Of a stretch of 64,000 nt of DNA, positions 13,417-23,624 are shown piece by piece; position 1 is the first letter of the stretch; each line of letters starts with the position of its first letter. A program made the translations under genes and the position numbers. Below the pieces are notes generated by a model. That model did not search any database, was not told the DNA's origin, and saw only the letters and a list, made by a program, of their open reading frames with translations. The stretch is from Accumulibacter sp. (lineage in GTDB: Bacteria; Pseudomonadota; Gammaproteobacteria; Burkholderiales; Rhodocyclaceae). The stretch spans positions 52,007-116,006 of the forward strand of contig NZ_JAPUVI010000085.1 in NCBI RefSeq assembly GCF_029255285.1. The letters are read 5' to 3'.

Positions 13417-14429
13417 CAGTTTGCCTCCTGGTCGAGCAGTCCGTATTTGCGAATGTTCTTGTCTGCGGCCGCCTGCAGGCGAGCGATCGTTTCCACTGCC
13501 GGCTTTTTGCCGAACAGGTGCGCGTAGCGCTTCTGCAGTCGCAGGTACTCCTCGACTGGTTGTGGCCGGCGGATCTTCAACACGCCGGTCACCTCGCCAC
13601 GTTCGGCTTCGAAAACCGGGAATATGCCGGTTTCCTTGGCCAGGCGCGCGAGTTTGATGGTGTCCTGCGAGGCCGCGCCCCAGCCGAGCGGGCAAGGCAC
13701 CAGGATATGGATGTAGCGCGCGCCGCGCATTCCCATGGCCTTGGTCACCTTGTATTCCAGGTCGCGCAGGTCGGCGACGGTGGCCGTCGCCACGTACGGG
13801 ATCTCGTGCGCCATGGCAATCGCCGGGACGAACTTGCCCTGCCCGAAGGCATTGCCGGGCTCGGGTCCAACCGGCATCGTGGTCGCCGTGCGGGCCGCAG
13901 GTGGCGTGGCCGAACTGCGCTGGACGCCGGTGTTCATGTAGCCGCCGTTGTCGTAGCAGATATACAAAACGTCGTCATTGCGTTCGAACATCCCGGACAG
14001 GCAGCCGAAACCGATGTCGGTCGTGCCGCCGTCGCCTCCCTGGGCGACAACGCGCACATCGCCCATCTGGCCCTTTTGTCTTTTCACCTTGATCGCGGCG
14101 GCGATGCCCGTGGCAACGGCTGCGGTGTTGCCGAACAGCGAGTGGATCCACGGGATCTGCCACGAGGTTTCGGGATAGGGAGTGGAGAAAACCTCCAGGC
14201 AGCCGGTGGCGTTGGCGGCGATCAGGCGGCCGCGCGCGGCATTCATCGCCGCGTCGATCGCGTAGCGCGCGCCGAGAGCCTCGCCACAGCCTTGGCAGGC
14301 GCGGTGCCCCGAGTTGAGGGAGTTGGTACGTTCCATGTTGGCCTGGACACTGCGTTCTTCCTGCGCCAACAGGCGGTTGCCGACGGTAAACGTACCGGTC
14401 TGATAGAAATGGACGGGTTGGAAGCTCAT
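13416..14429 (-). CDS. porB: Pyruvate:ferredoxin oxidoreductase, beta subunit
   Basis: A 337-residue thiamine-diphosphate subunit. GHRACQGCGEALGARY near residue 43 gives cluster-ligand cysteines, and GGDGGTTDIGFGCLSG followed by CYDNGGYMNTG is the TPP/Mg site. It decarboxylates pyruvate, or makes it from acetyl-CoA + CO2, with ferredoxin. There is an N-terminal extension of about 31 residues before the usual start; GAGGAG eight bases before the ATG at 14429 supports it. The gap to porA is 11 bases. 2-Oxoglutarate cannot be fully excluded as substrate. Confidence 0.88.
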   Translation of the reverse strand: MSFQPVHFYQTGTFTVGNRLLAQEERSVQANMERTNSLNSGHRACQGCGEALGARYAIDAAMNAARGRLIAANATGCLEVFSTPYPETSWQIPWIHSLFGNTAAVATGIAAAIKVKRQKGQMGDVRVVAQGGDGGTTDIGFGCLSGMFERNDDVLYICYDNGGYMNTGVQRSSATPPAARTATTMPVGPEPGNAFGQGKFVPAIAMAHEIPYVATATVADLRDLEYKVTKAMGMRGARYIHILVPCPLGWGAASQDTIKLARLAKETGIFPVFEAERGEVTGVLKIRRPQPVEEYLRLQKRYAHLFGKKPAVETIARLQAAADKNIRKYGLLDQEAN

Positions 14430-14440
14430 TTTCGGTCTCC

Positions 14441-15694
14441 TCAGCCTATACGGGCAGCAACGACGCCGACATCACGCAGCATGCTTTCGGCAGCCGGACC
14501 AGAGCGGCGCTTGGTGCGTTCGCGTTCGAGCTGTTTGTTGACCACGTTCCAGTCGAGATCGAGGAAGGTGAGGTGGCCCAGTTCGCCACGGATCGCCTTG
14601 CCAAAGAGCGCGCGCAGTGACTTGCGGGTGATTGCCCGGCCACCGAGTCCAGCGACGACCGTGTGTCCATGGAGTTGCAGCCCCGACATCGCCATGCGCA
14701 CGTCGGTTGATAGGACACCGCCAATGCCGACGGCCAAGCTCTTCTCCAGAACGACAACGCGCTGCGCGTTCTGCAGGGCGGTGCGCACGCTCTCGATCGG
14801 GAACGGACGGTAGGAGGTGATGCCCAGCACGCCGATTTTCTCGCCGGCGCTGCGCATGTCGTCGACTGTGTCCTTGATCGTTCCCAGCACCGAGCCCATG
14901 GCCACGACGATGGTTTCGGCGTCGTCCACTAGATAGGAATGCGTCAGGCCACCTGAATCGCGACCAAATATCTGCTTGAACTGCTCGGCCATTTGCGGGA
15001 TAAGTTCAAGCGCCTGCATCTGTTTGGCGTGCGCGAGATAGCGTACTTCCGAGAACGCCTCGGGACCGACCATGGCGCCGATCGACACCGGCTCCGTTGG
15101 ATCGAGCACCTGCCGCGGTTCGTAAGGTGGCAGGAAGGCATCGACCTGTTCCTGTGTCGGCACGTCCACCCGTTCGTAGGCGTGCGTCAGGATGAAGCCG
15201 TCCATGCAGACCATTACCGGCAGGCTGACTTCTTCGGCCAGCTTGAAAGCCTGAATGTGCAGGTCGAGGGCTTCCTGGTTGGTTTCGGCGAAGAGTTGAA
15301 TCCAGCCGCTGTCACGTTGCGAGAGCGCGTCGGTGTGGTCATTCCAGATGTTGATGGGAGCGCCTATCGCTCGGTTGGCGACCGTCATTACGATCGGCAG
15401 GCCCAGACCGGAAGCGTTGTAGACCGCTTCGGCCATGAACAGCAGACCCTGTGACGCCGTCGCGGTATAGGTGCGGGCACCGGTTGCCGACGAGCCGATG
15501 GCGACGCTCATCGCGGCGAACTCGGATTCGACGTTGATGAACTCGCAGTTGGCAATCTCGCCCGCCTTGACCATTTCGCCAAGGCCTTCGACGATGTGCG
15601 TCTGCGGTGAAATCGGGTAGGCGCAGATCACTTCGGGCCGGCACAGCCCGACGGCTTCGGCGACGGCGTGTGAACCTTCGGTTTGCTTAAGCAT
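14441..15694 (-). CDS. porA: Pyruvate:ferredoxin oxidoreductase, alpha subunit
   Basis: A 417-residue subunit with the POR N-terminal pyrimidine-binding domain (YPISPQTHIVEGLGEM, NVESEFAAMSVAIG, TATASQGLLFMAEA) and transketolase-C-like domain II (VVLEKSLAVGIGG). The APINIWNDHTDALSQRDSGW segment is typical of pyruvate rather than 2-oxoglutarate enzymes (family knowledge). The ATG at 15694 overlaps the porG stop by 8 bases. It works with PorB and PorG, with the fused ferredoxin domain of the downstream GltD-like protein probably taking the place of the delta subunit. Confidence 0.88.
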   Translation of the reverse strand: MLKQTEGSHAVAEAVGLCRPEVICAYPISPQTHIVEGLGEMVKAGEIANCEFINVESEFAAMSVAIGSSATGARTYTATASQGLLFMAEAVYNASGLGLPIVMTVANRAIGAPINIWNDHTDALSQRDSGWIQLFAETNQEALDLHIQAFKLAEEVSLPVMVCMDGFILTHAYERVDVPTQEQVDAFLPPYEPRQVLDPTEPVSIGAMVGPEAFSEVRYLAHAKQMQALELIPQMAEQFKQIFGRDSGGLTHSYLVDDAETIVVAMGSVLGTIKDTVDDMRSAGEKIGVLGITSYRPFPIESVRTALQNAQRVVVLEKSLAVGIGGVLSTDVRMAMSGLQLHGHTVVAGLGGRAITRKSLRALFGKAIRGELGHLTFLDLDWNVVNKQLERERTKRRSGPAAESMLRDVGVVAARIG

Positions 15695-16283
15695 GTGCGG
15701 CCTCCTGATGACGTGCCGCGGCAATTTCGTCGGCAACGAACTGATACGCTTCGGTTGCCGCAGCGATATTGCTGCTCGCTACCTTATCGGAAAACTTGGC
15801 GCTGATCGCCTTGATCACCGATTCGAGGCGGATGATGCCGGATGCCGCGGCGAAACCGGCCAGCAGAGGGACATTGGGCATCGGGCGGCCGACATGCTTG
15901 CGGCTGAGGTCGGTGGCGGGGACAGTGCATAGCCTCTCCGGCGGCCAGTCCCGGACGTAGTCGCCGAGGCCCAGTTCGTCGAACGAGCGGCTCGTGTTGA
16001 TCAGTATGTATCCGCCTTTCTTCAGTCCTGAGAAGACGTCGACCTGGAGCAGCAGCGTCGGATCTTGAATGATCAGCGCATCGGGTTCCATGATCGGTTC
16101 GCGCAGTCGGATCTCCTGGTCGGCGATGCGGCAGAAGGCAACTACCGGGGCACCGGTTCTTTCCGAACCGAAACTCGGGAAGGCCTGGGCATGGCGGCCT
16201 TCCTCAAACGCAGCAATAGACAGCATCTCGGCGGCCGTTACCACGCCTTGGCCACCGCGACCGTGTATGCGGACTTGGAACAT
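15687..16283 (-). CDS. porG: Pyruvate:ferredoxin oxidoreductase, gamma subunit
   Basis: A 198-residue subunit with the family opening MFQVRIHGRGGQGVVTAAEM. GGAGG four bases before the ATG at 16283 supports this start over the in-frame ATG at 16304. This is the first gene of the four-gene Por operon and lies 108 bases after mch, on the same strand. Read-through from the mesaconyl-CoA cluster into por is therefore possible. Confidence 0.88.
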   Translation of the reverse strand: MFQVRIHGRGGQGVVTAAEMLSIAAFEEGRHAQAFPSFGSERTGAPVVAFCRIADQEIRLREPIMEPDALIIQDPTLLLQVDVFSGLKKGGYILINTSRSFDELGLGDYVRDWPPERLCTVPATDLSRKHVGRPMPNVPLLAGFAAASGIIRLESVIKAISAKFSDKVASSNIAAATEAYQFVADEIAAARHQEAAHA

Positions 16284-16391
16284 GTTTCCTCCATTGTTTT
16301 CCATCGTTTTTTTGACGCCTGCGCAGCATAGCTTAGTTCCAGTCCATTGAAAACAACGATACCTTGGCGTATGGCCAACCGCCGAACGGTT

Positions 16392-17450
16392 CTACGCGCG
16401 TCTCGGTATCAGGACCGTGTAATCGAAGTCGAGAAGGACGCTCGGATCGTAGCGACCGTCGCTGGTCTGGTAGGGAAAGTCGGCGCAGGGGCGGTCCTTG
16501 GTCGCTACGGTGCGCAGGCGCAAGGCGCCGAGGTCGTTGCGGCCCGGGAGGGTCAGTTTGTCGATCACTTCCGACCAAGCGTAAACAGTGTCGCCGGCAA
16601 AGGTTGGATTGACATGCCGGCCGCCGTTGATCGCCGTAACGAGAAAACCATTGGCCAGGCCATTGAAGGACAGCGCACGCGCCAAGCCTATGATGTAGCC
16701 ACCGTAGATGAGGCGGCGGCCAAAACGTCCAGCCTGTTCGGCATGCTGATTGAAGTGCACGCGGGCGGTGTTCTGGTAGAGTCGGGTGGCCATCATGTGT
16801 TCGCTTTCCTCGATGGTCATACCATCCACGTGATCGATTCGTTCACCAACCTGATAGTCGTCCCACAGGCTGGGGCTGCCCGAAAGTCCGCAGTCGTACT
16901 GGTCGACACGGATCCCCGCCGGAACGACCAGATCGCTTGCCGCGACCGCATCGGGAAGCTCGGGAACGACCGCTTCGGGGGCCGGAGACGCGTGATCTCG
17001 CTTGCGCACCATGACCCAGCGGCAATAGTCGAGAGCGATCTGCTGGTGCTGGTTGACGCCGCGCGAGTGCACATAGACGATGCCCGTTTTGCCGTCCCGG
17101 TTTTCCTTGAGGCCGATTACCGTCGAATCGGCCGTCAGCGTATCACCCGGATAGACTCGGTGGCCGAAGCGGCCTGCGGAGTAGCCCAGGTTGGCGACGG
17201 CGTTCAGGGAGATGTCGGGTACCGTTTTGCCAAAGACGATGTTGAACGTCAGCAGGTTGTCTACCGGCGCTCGCGCGAAGCCCAGGCTGTGTGCGAAGGT
17301 GTCGGCCGAAGTGATGGCGAAGCGTGAGCCGGTCAGTGCCGTGTAGAGCGCCACATCGCCTTCGCTGATCGTTCTCGGGGTCGCATGGGCGATCGATTGT
17401 CCGACGCGGAAATCCTCGAAGAAATTTCCCAATCCTGTTTTGTCGCTCAT
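16392..17450 (-). CDS. mch: Mesaconyl-C1-CoA hydratase (2-methylfumaryl-CoA hydratase)
   Basis: A 352-residue double hot-dog (MaoC-like) enzyme that interconverts beta-methylmalyl-CoA and mesaconyl-C1-CoA. Repeat 1 begins near residue 8 (NFFEDFRVGQSIAHATPRTI) and repeat 2 near residue 200 (LWDDYQVGERIDHVDGMTI). The hydratase-type RVHFNQH and LIYGGYIIGLARAL segments are in the second half. The ATG at 17450 has AAGGAG upstream. The length and sequence match, from memory, the Chloroflexus enzyme (Caur_0173). It is last in the smtB-smtA-mct-mcl-mch series; the gap to mcl is 36 bases. It can serve both the ethylmalonyl-CoA pathway and the 3-hydroxypropionate bi-cycle. Confidence 0.93.
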   Translation of the reverse strand: MSDKTGLGNFFEDFRVGQSIAHATPRTISEGDVALYTALTGSRFAITSADTFAHSLGFARAPVDNLLTFNIVFGKTVPDISLNAVANLGYSAGRFGHRVYPGDTLTADSTVIGLKENRDGKTGIVYVHSRGVNQHQQIALDYCRWVMVRKRDHASPAPEAVVPELPDAVAASDLVVPAGIRVDQYDCGLSGSPSLWDDYQVGERIDHVDGMTIEESEHMMATRLYQNTARVHFNQHAEQAGRFGRRLIYGGYIIGLARALSFNGLANGFLVTAINGGRHVNPTFAGDTVYAWSEVIDKLTLPGRNDLGALRLRTVATKDRPCADFPYQTSDGRYDPSVLLDFDYTVLIPRRA

Positions 17451-17486
17451 CAAACTTTCTCCTTGTGGTGCCAAGTTACGGATCGC

Positions 17487-18530
17487 TTACCAGCCATAGG
17501 CGGCGGCCAGTTCCGGATCCCTTCTGGCGACCAGACGCGCCAGGTCGACGATGACCTTTGCCTGCTTCCAGGTGGCATCGTCCTGCATCTTGCCGTCGAT
17601 CGTTGCCACGCCGCTGCCGTCGGGCATCGCTTCGAGGATGCGCTTGGCGAACAGCACTTCCTTGGCATCGGGGCTGAAGACCCGCTTGGCGATCGCGATC
17701 TGGTTGGGGGCCAGCGACCAGGCACCCGAACAGCCCATCAGAAAGGCATTGCGGAACTGAGCTTCGCAGGCCGCCTCGTCCTTGAGATCGCCGAACGGCC
17801 CGTAGAAGGAGCGCAAACCGTGTGCCACCGCGGCGTCGACCATACGCGCCACCGTGTAATGCCACAGATCCTGCTGGAAAAAGGCGCGTTGATCCTTTCC
17901 CGCCTCGGGATCGGCGAGGACGCCGTAACCCGGATGACCACCACCGACGCGGGTCGTCTTCATGCCGCGTGAGGCGGCAAGATCGGCGGGACCGAGGCTC
18001 AAGCCATGCATGCGTGGACTGGCGCGGCAGATCGCCTCGACGTTGGTGACACCCTGAGCTGTTTCGAGCAGGGCGTGCAGCAGAATCGGCTTCCTGATGG
18101 CGTATTTCGCTTCGAGCAGCGAGACGTATTGATCGACGAAGTGAATGTCCCAGGGGCCTTCGACCTTGGGAATCATGATTACGTCGAGCTTGTTGCCGAC
18201 GTGTTTGATGATCTCGTTGAGGTCGTCGAGTACCCACGGGCTGTTGAGGGCGTTGATTCGCACCCACATGCCGGTGTCGCCGAAGTCGTTCGCGGTCAGC
18301 AGTTCGATGAATCCCGCGCGTGCTGCCTCCTTGGCTTCGATCGGGATGGCGTCCTCAAGGTTGCCGCACATCACGTCGCACTGTCTGGCGGTTTCGGGCG
18401 CCTTGGCGCGGATTTTGTCGATGTGCGGGGGAAAGAAATGAATCATTCTTTCCGGTCGTACCGGCAACTCGCGCAGCGGTTGCGGCGCACCGATGGCGAG
18501 AGGTTTGTAGAAGTGTACTGGTAGCTTCAT
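17487..18530 (-). CDS. mcl: L-malyl-CoA / beta-methylmalyl-CoA / citramalyl-CoA lyase
   Basis: A 347-residue CitE-superfamily lyase. In this family it cleaves malyl-CoA to acetyl-CoA + glyoxylate, joins propionyl-CoA + glyoxylate to beta-methylmalyl-CoA, and in Chloroflexus also cleaves citramalyl-CoA to acetyl-CoA + pyruvate. Visible marks are the Mg-binding [11 protein letters not shown] near residue 55, [13 protein letters not shown], and [12 protein letters not shown]. The family opening [13 protein letters not shown] fixes the ATG at 18530, with AGGGAA upstream. Which acyl-CoAs it accepts needs assay. The gap to mct is 70 bases. Confidence 0.93.
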   Translation of the reverse strand: MKLPVHFYKPLAIGAPQPLRELPVRPERMIHFFPPHIDKIRAKAPETARQCDVMCGNLEDAIPIEAKEAARAGFIELLTANDFGDTGMWVRINALNSPWVLDDLNEIIKHVGNKLDVIMIPKVEGPWDIHFVDQYVSLLEAKYAIRKPILLHALLETAQGVTNVEAICRASPRMHGLSLGPADLAASRGMKTTRVGGGHPGYGVLADPEAGKDQRAFFQQDLWHYTVARMVDAAVAHGLRSFYGPFGDLKDEAACEAQFRNAFLMGCSGAWSLAPNQIAIAKRVFSPDAKEVLFAKRILEAMPDGSGVATIDGKMQDDATWKQAKVIVDLARLVARRDPELAAAYGW

Positions 18531-18600
18531 GGCATGTTCCCTGGTCAAAAAGAATGCGTCGGGTACTTCGGCGCTGGCCAACGTGTGGCTCGCCGCTATT

Positions 18601-19821
18601 TCAGGTTGGTCCGGCGACGACGCGTGCATCGTGCAGGCGGCCGACCTCGGCCTCGCTCAGGCCGAGGACGTCGAGCAGAATCTCGTCAGTGTGTTCGCCG
18701 AGCCGCGGGGCCGGCATTGCCGGCAGGCGCGGCACGCCGCTGAAGTCGAGCGGCGACGACGGCATCAGGTAGGTGCCGACGCCGGGCTGGGCGGCGAGCG
18801 TGAACATGGGGTTGTCGGCCGAGCAGTCGGGGTCGGTGGCAATTTCTTCGCGCACGCTGCGATAGGGGCCCCAGGTGACACCGTGTGCATCGAGAGTCAG
18901 CGCGGCTTCGGCGAGCGTGCGCGCGTGGAACCACGGTTCGAGGAGCGCGGCGATTTCTTGGCGCGCCCGATAGCGATTACCTTCGTCGTCGAAGTCGAGC
19001 CCTAGCCGGGTCGAAAGCGCGCCGATCGACTCGCGCAGGCCGGTGGCTTTGGTCAGCCGGCGCCACTGCATGCCGGTCAGTCCCACGACCATCAGGCGCT
19101 TGCCGTCGAGCGTCGCGAAGTCGCGACCGAAAGCACCGTAGAGGTAGTTGCCTTGGCGCGGTCGGTCCGTGTCGTTGACCGCCGCTTCGGCTAGCATGCC
19201 GAAGTTGCCGAGCATTGCCAGCGCCACATCCTTCAGCGCCAGACGAACCAGCTGTCCTTCGCCGGTCAGCCGGCGGTGCCTTTCGGCTGCCAGAAGACCG
19301 ATGGCGATCAAGTGACCGCTGATGAAGTCCCAGGCCGGGAAGACGTGGTTGACCACCTCCGGTGAACTGTTTGGCCCGGTCATCATGGGTAGGCCGACCT
19401 GCGGGTTCAGAGTGTAATCGACTTCTGAGCCGCCGTCGCGGCGCCCGGTGAGGTTCACCATGATCAGATCCGGACGGTGTTCCTTGAGCGATTCGTAGGC
19501 CAGCCAGCCTTTGGCGGGAAAGTTGGTGCTGAACAGGCCCGCGTGTTCTCCCGGCGCACAGATCAGCCGAGTGAGCAGTTCCTGCCCGCGCGGCAGGCGG
19601 AGGTCGACGGCGATCGAGCGTTTGCCCTTGTTGAGCCCCGCCCAGAAAAGGCTGTGCTTGCCGTCGAGGGTGAGTGGCCAGCGGCGGTAGTCGAGGCCGC
19701 CGCCGATCGGGTCGAAGCGTATGACCTCCGCTCCGAGCTGGGCCAGGGTCATGCCGCCGAGCGGCGCGGCGACAAAGGCCGAGCCTTCGACGATGCGCAG
19801 GCCCTTGAGAATTCCGTCCAT
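18601..19821 (-). CDS. mct: Mesaconyl-CoA C1-C4 CoA transferase (2-methylfumaryl-CoA isomerase)
   Basis: A 406-residue family III CoA-transferase that moves CoA within mesaconate from C1 to C4, a step known from the 3-hydroxypropionate bi-cycle. The start [20 protein letters not shown] and the [15 protein letters not shown] segment (likely catalytic Asp) fit the Chloroflexus Mct strongly, from memory, along the whole length. GGGAGGGAAGG precedes the ATG at 19821. Mct has no role in the ordinary ethylmalonyl-CoA pathway, so its presence marks the second pathway. The gap to smtA is 22 bases. Confidence 0.92.
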   Translation of the reverse strand: MDGILKGLRIVEGSAFVAAPLGGMTLAQLGAEVIRFDPIGGGLDYRRWPLTLDGKHSLFWAGLNKGKRSIAVDLRLPRGQELLTRLICAPGEHAGLFSTNFPAKGWLAYESLKEHRPDLIMVNLTGRRDGGSEVDYTLNPQVGLPMMTGPNSSPEVVNHVFPAWDFISGHLIAIGLLAAERHRRLTGEGQLVRLALKDVALAMLGNFGMLAEAAVNDTDRPRQGNYLYGAFGRDFATLDGKRLMVVGLTGMQWRRLTKATGLRESIGALSTRLGLDFDDEGNRYRARQEIAALLEPWFHARTLAEAALTLDAHGVTWGPYRSVREEIATDPDCSADNPMFTLAAQPGVGTYLMPSSPLDFSGVPRLPAMPAPRLGEHTDEILLDVLGLSEAEVGRLHDARVVAGPT

Positions 19822-19843
19822 TCCTTCCCTCCCAGAGTATGGC

Positions 19844-21070
19844 TCAGATCACGCGTTTGTCGCGCAGTTTGGCGATTTCGTCGGTGGTCAGCCCGAGAAG
19901 ATCCGAAAGTACTTCTTCGGTGTGCTGTCCGAGACGCGGTCCAAGATGCTTGATTCGTCCCGGTGTCGCCGATAGGCGCGGGAGTACCGACGGAACGATG
20001 ACCGTCTCGTCGATATCCGGTTCGTCGATGGCCACCAGATTGCGCCGGGAGTGGAACTGTCGGTCGCCAAAGATATCGGCAATGCTGTTCAGCGGGCCGG
20101 CCGGTGCGCCGGCGGCGAAACAGCGGGCAAGAAGGTCTTCACGGTGTAGCGACCCGCACCAGTCGCGGACAATCTCGTTGACGTCGTGACGATTTTCGAG
20201 GCGGGTCTTCTGGTTGCCGTAGACGTGCGGTGCGGCGAGTTCCGGGCGGCCCATGGCGATTGCCAGGCGCTCGAAGAGCTTGTCGGTGACGCACGAAATG
20301 GCGACCCACTTGCCGTCGTCCTTGGTCGGGAAGTGACCGTGCGGACAAGCGAAGTCGTTATGTGTCGGTCCGTGCCGCTCGCGCACCCGGCCGAACATGC
20401 CGTAGGCCGGCGCCAGTTCGTCGGTGCAGCGAAAGACCGATTCGTACAGCGCGGCGTCGATGTATTGTCCTTGGCCGGTGCGTTCACGGTGACGCAAGGC
20501 CATCAGGATGCCGAGACAGCCATAGAGGCCGGTCAGGTAGTCGCCGAGAGTCGTCGAACCCGGTGTCACTGGCGTACCGCGCGGCATTCCCGAGAGGAAG
20601 GCAATACCGCCGACGGCATGCGCGACGCGGGCGAAACCGGGTCGGTCGCGGTAGGGGCCGGTTTGTCCATAGCCGGTAACGCGCAGCATGATCAGACCGG
20701 GGTTGATCTTGCGCAGCACGTCCCAGCCCAGTCCCCACTTTTCGAGGGTTCCGGGCCGGAAATTCTCGCACAGGACGTCCGATTTCTCGATCAGCTTCTT
20801 GAACAGCTCGACACCGTCCGGCAGGTGCAGGTCGAGCGTTACGGAGCGTTTGTTGCGTGCCTCGCTGAGCCAGGTCAGCGTATCCTTGCGACGGGTCGGG
20901 GTGCCGAAATGGCGCAACGGGTCGCCGCCTTTGGGGTTCTCGACCTTCAGTACGTCGGCGCCGAATTCGCCGAGGATGCTCGCGCTGTAAGGCGCGGCAA
21001 TGACCGTTGCGGCATCGACGACCCGGATTCCGGCCAGTGGCAAACGGGTTTCTGACTGCTCAGTGGGCAT
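19844..21070 (-). CDS. smtA: Succinyl-CoA:L-malate CoA-transferase subunit (SmtA-like)
   Basis: A 408-residue family III CoA-transferase that moves CoA from succinyl-CoA to malate, giving malyl-CoA for Mcl. Marks are [39 protein letters not shown], and the probable catalytic Asp in [12 protein letters not shown]. The ATG at 21070 has CAGGAG just upstream; the in-frame start at 21097 is TTG and overlaps the previous gene. Chloroflexus uses two homologous subunits (SmtAB) encoded side by side, as here. Which gene is A and which B is assigned by position and is uncertain. A formyl-/oxalyl-CoA transferase role is less likely given the neighbours. Confidence 0.85.
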   Translation of the reverse strand: MPTEQSETRLPLAGIRVVDAATVIAAPYSASILGEFGADVLKVENPKGGDPLRHFGTPTRRKDTLTWLSEARNKRSVTLDLHLPDGVELFKKLIEKSDVLCENFRPGTLEKWGLGWDVLRKINPGLIMLRVTGYGQTGPYRDRPGFARVAHAVGGIAFLSGMPRGTPVTPGSTTLGDYLTGLYGCLGILMALRHRERTGQGQYIDAALYESVFRCTDELAPAYGMFGRVRERHGPTHNDFACPHGHFPTKDDGKWVAISCVTDKLFERLAIAMGRPELAAPHVYGNQKTRLENRHDVNEIVRDWCGSLHREDLLARCFAAGAPAGPLNSIADIFGDRQFHSRRNLVAIDEPDIDETVIVPSVLPRLSATPGRIKHLGPRLGQHTEEVLSDLLGLTTDEIAKLRDKRVI

Positions 21071-21093
21071 GAATCTCCTGGCGAAAAGCCTGT

Positions 21094-22443
21094 TCAAATG
21101 ATCTTGCGTTGCCGAAGCCGCTTGATTTCCTGTGCCGAAATGCCGAGCAGTTCGCGCAGGACCTCATACGTCGCGTTGCCCAGTGGCGGCCCGAGGTTGG
21201 AAATCCGGCCTGGCGTCTCGGAAAGCGTTGGCACGACACCCGGAATCACGACCTCGCCGAGGCCTTCCTCGGTCAGCCGGGCGAGATTGCCGCGTGCCTT
21301 GAAATGCTCGTCCTCGAACATGTCGGCGATACTATTGAGTTTACCGATCGGTACTTCGCGATCGATGCAGCGTTTCATGACTTCGTCGCGGGTCAGGGAC
21401 CCGACCCATTCGATGACCATGCGGTTCACTTCGTCGCGCGCCGCGAGGCGCTTGCGCTGCTCGCCATAACGCTCGGCCGACGCGAGTTCGGGTCTTTCCA
21501 TGGCTGTGGCAAAGCGCTCAAACATCTTGTCGGTGGTACAGGCAATTGCCACCCATTTGTCATCAAACGTGCGGAAGTGCCCGTGCGGAACGGCGACGAA
21601 GCTGCCCGCGCCTTCGCGCTCGCGAACCTTGCCGAACAGGCCGTAGGCGGCGGCGATTTCGTCCATCTGGCGAAAAACGGCTTCGTAGATGCCGATATCG
21701 ACCATCTGGCCTTCGCCGGTCGCTTCGCGATGGCGCAGTGCGAGCAGGATGCCGATCGCGCCATAGAGGCTGGAAAGGTAGTCACCGAGCGGCGCCGTAC
21801 CGGGCAGTACGGGCGTTTCGCCAGGGAAGCCGGCGAGGTAGGACAGGCCGGCAAAACCGTGTGCGATGTGCGAAAAGCCCGACCGTCGGCGGTACGGTCC
21901 GCTTTGCCCGTAGCCGGATACCCTTAGCATGACCAGAGCGGGATTGGCCAGGCGCAGTTCCTCCCAGCCGAGCCCCCATTCCTCCATCGTTCCGGGGCGG
22001 AAGTTCTCGATCAGGACATCGGACTTGGCGACCAGCTTGAGAAACAGTTCGACGCCTTCGTGTTGGCGCAGGTCGAGAGTGACCGATTTCTTGTTGCGCC
22101 CTTCGCTGAGCCAGGCTAGCGTCGCGTCGTGACGCTTCGACGCCGTTCCGAAGCGGCGCATCGGATCTCCGGCGATCGGGTGCTCGACCTTAAGGATCTC
22201 GGCACCGAACTCGCCGAGTATCGACGCCGCGTAGGGGCCAGCGAGAAAGGTTCCGACGTCGATGACGCGCAGACCGCTCATCGCCAGACGGTCGCTTTCG
22301 GGTGAGTGTTCCTGATCCTGATCTTCTAGGGCCCGGCGAGTGCCGGCGGCCGATTTCGCAGCGCTGGCCGGCGCCTCGTTCGCTGCGCCCGCGAATTCGG
22401 GTCGCGGCGGCGAGGCTGGCGCCGAAGCTGCTTCCTCTCTCAT
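21094..22443 (-). CDS. smtB: Succinyl-CoA:L-malate CoA-transferase subunit (SmtB-like) with N-terminal extension
   Basis: A 449-residue family III CoA-transferase paralogous to the next gene (shared [11 protein letters not shown] / [11 protein letters not shown] and ENFRPGT segments). The catalytic Asp is probably in [12 protein letters not shown]. The transferase fold starts only at about residue 55 ([17 protein letters not shown]). The first 54 residues are rich in Ala, Pro, Ser and Glu and look disordered. GGGAGG seven bases before the ATG at 22443 supports the long form. It is the first gene of the minus-strand cluster and faces meh across a 227-bp divergent gap that should hold both promoters. 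No clear promoter boxes were picked out there. Confidence 0.85.
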   Translation of the reverse strand: MREEAASAPASPPRPEFAGAANEAPASAAKSAAGTRRALEDQDQEHSPESDRLAMSGLRVIDVGTFLAGPYAASILGEFGAEILKVEHPIAGDPMRRFGTASKRHDATLAWLSEGRNKKSVTLDLRQHEGVELFLKLVAKSDVLIENFRPGTMEEWGLGWEELRLANPALVMLRVSGYGQSGPYRRRSGFSHIAHGFAGLSYLAGFPGETPVLPGTAPLGDYLSSLYGAIGILLALRHREATGEGQMVDIGIYEAVFRQMDEIAAAYGLFGKVREREGAGSFVAVPHGHFRTFDDKWVAIACTTDKMFERFATAMERPELASAERYGEQRKRLAARDEVNRMVIEWVGSLTRDEVMKRCIDREVPIGKLNSIADMFEDEHFKARGNLARLTEEGLGEVVIPGVVPTLSETPGRISNLGPPLGNATYEVLRELLGISAQEIKRLRQRKII

Positions 22444-22670
22444 GGCTTATCCTCCCGATGGCCGGGCCGGGAAATCTGACGACTATTTCATCTTCACGCG
22501 CCAAGCCCGGTACCGACCTAAGCGACACAGTATATGGGCAAACGTCGCGCTTGGCGCAAGATTCGAGCACGCCGGCGAGTGGCTGTGGCCAGCCGGCGAA
22601 GGCTTGAGTTTGTTCGTTGGCTGTGCTGTACTTGCTGGACGGACTCGAAAAACACCGGAAGGAGTACAGC

Positions 22671-23525
22671 ATGGACGACTCGGCAGCGGACTACGCGCAG
22701 TGGATTGGTCGCCGCGAGGTGACCGAGGATGAACTGTCGCTGGCGCCGGCGCTGGCCGCCGCGGCGACCTTCGACGACACCCTGACGCCGTTTGCCAAAG
22801 GCTTTGAGCTGCCACCCTTGTGGCACTGGTTTTATTTCCTGCCCAGGGCGCCACTGGCCCTCCTGGACGTCGATGGACATCCGCAGCGTGGCGGCTTCAT
22901 GCCGCCGATTCCCTATCCGCGAAGAATGTTTGCCGGCGCGCACCTGCGCTTCCATCGGCCCTTGATCATCGGCCAGCCAGCGCGCCGCGAAGCCTTGATT
23001 CGCGACATTCGGCAGAAGTCTGGCCGCTCGGGATCGCTGGCCTTTGTCTCGGTGCTCTGCCAAATTTTCCAGAACGAACGGCTGTGCATCGAAGAGGAAC
23101 AGGACATCGTTTACCGGGAACCAGGGCCGCCGCTAGCCGCGCCTCGCCCCAGCGACTGGCCTCCGCTTCCGGCGAGCGCCTGGTCTCGTGTCGTCACGCC
23201 GGACCCGCGACTCCTGTTCCGTTTTTCGGCATTGACCTTCAACGCCCACCGGATCCACTACGATCGCCCCTACGCGGTCCAGGAGGAGGGCTATCCCGGC
23301 TTGGTTGTGCACGGCCCGCTGACGGCAGTCCTGCTGCTGGAACTGGTTCGCCGGCAGATCGCGCAGCCGGTGCGCGAATACAGTTTCCGTGGTCTGGCGC
23401 CGCTGTTCGACCTGGCGCCTTTCCGTCTCGTTGCGACCGCTGACCAAGGCCGGGTGTCGCTCGAGGCGCAAGGACCGGACGGTACGGCGGCAATGCGCGC
23501 CGACGCTGAACTGACGCCAGTCTGA
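22671..23525 (+). CDS. meh: Mesaconyl-C4-CoA hydratase (3-methylfumaryl-CoA hydratase)
   Basis: A 284-residue hot-dog hydratase of the HTD2-like group that adds water to mesaconyl-C4-CoA, giving (S)-citramalyl-CoA. Segments visible are LWHWFYFLP near residue 52, FSALTFNAHRIHYDRPYA near residue 190 (catalytic Asn/His region) and YPGLVVHGPLTAVLL. GGAAGGAG precedes the ATG at 22671; an in-frame start at 22617 lacks such a site. It completes the mch-mcl-mct-smtAB-meh set but is transcribed divergently from the other five. The family also includes related acyl dehydratases, so context carries part of this call. Confidence 0.88.
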   Translation: MDDSAADYAQWIGRREVTEDELSLAPALAAAATFDDTLTPFAKGFELPPLWHWFYFLPRAPLALLDVDGHPQRGGFMPPIPYPRRMFAGAHLRFHRPLIIGQPARREALIRDIRQKSGRSGSLAFVSVLCQIFQNERLCIEEEQDIVYREPGPPLAAPRPSDWPPLPASAWSRVVTPDPRLLFRFSALTFNAHRIHYDRPYAVQEEGYPGLVVHGPLTAVLLLELVRRQIAQPVREYSFRGLAPLFDLAPFRLVATADQGRVSLEAQGPDGTAAMRADAELTPV

Positions 23526-23624
23526 GCGCCGCCGCTGTGGCGAGCGAGTCGTGTCGGCCAAGCTGCGGCCGCCGGGGCCACCCGGACAGGCCGGGTTTTT
23601 ACGCCGGCGCGGCTCGCTGGTCGC

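Noticed and set aside
13518-14813. 431-codon plus-strand frame opposite porB/porA
   Set aside because: High-GC antisense shadow with low-complexity Arg/Gly/Ala composition and no domain; the minus-strand genes are certain.
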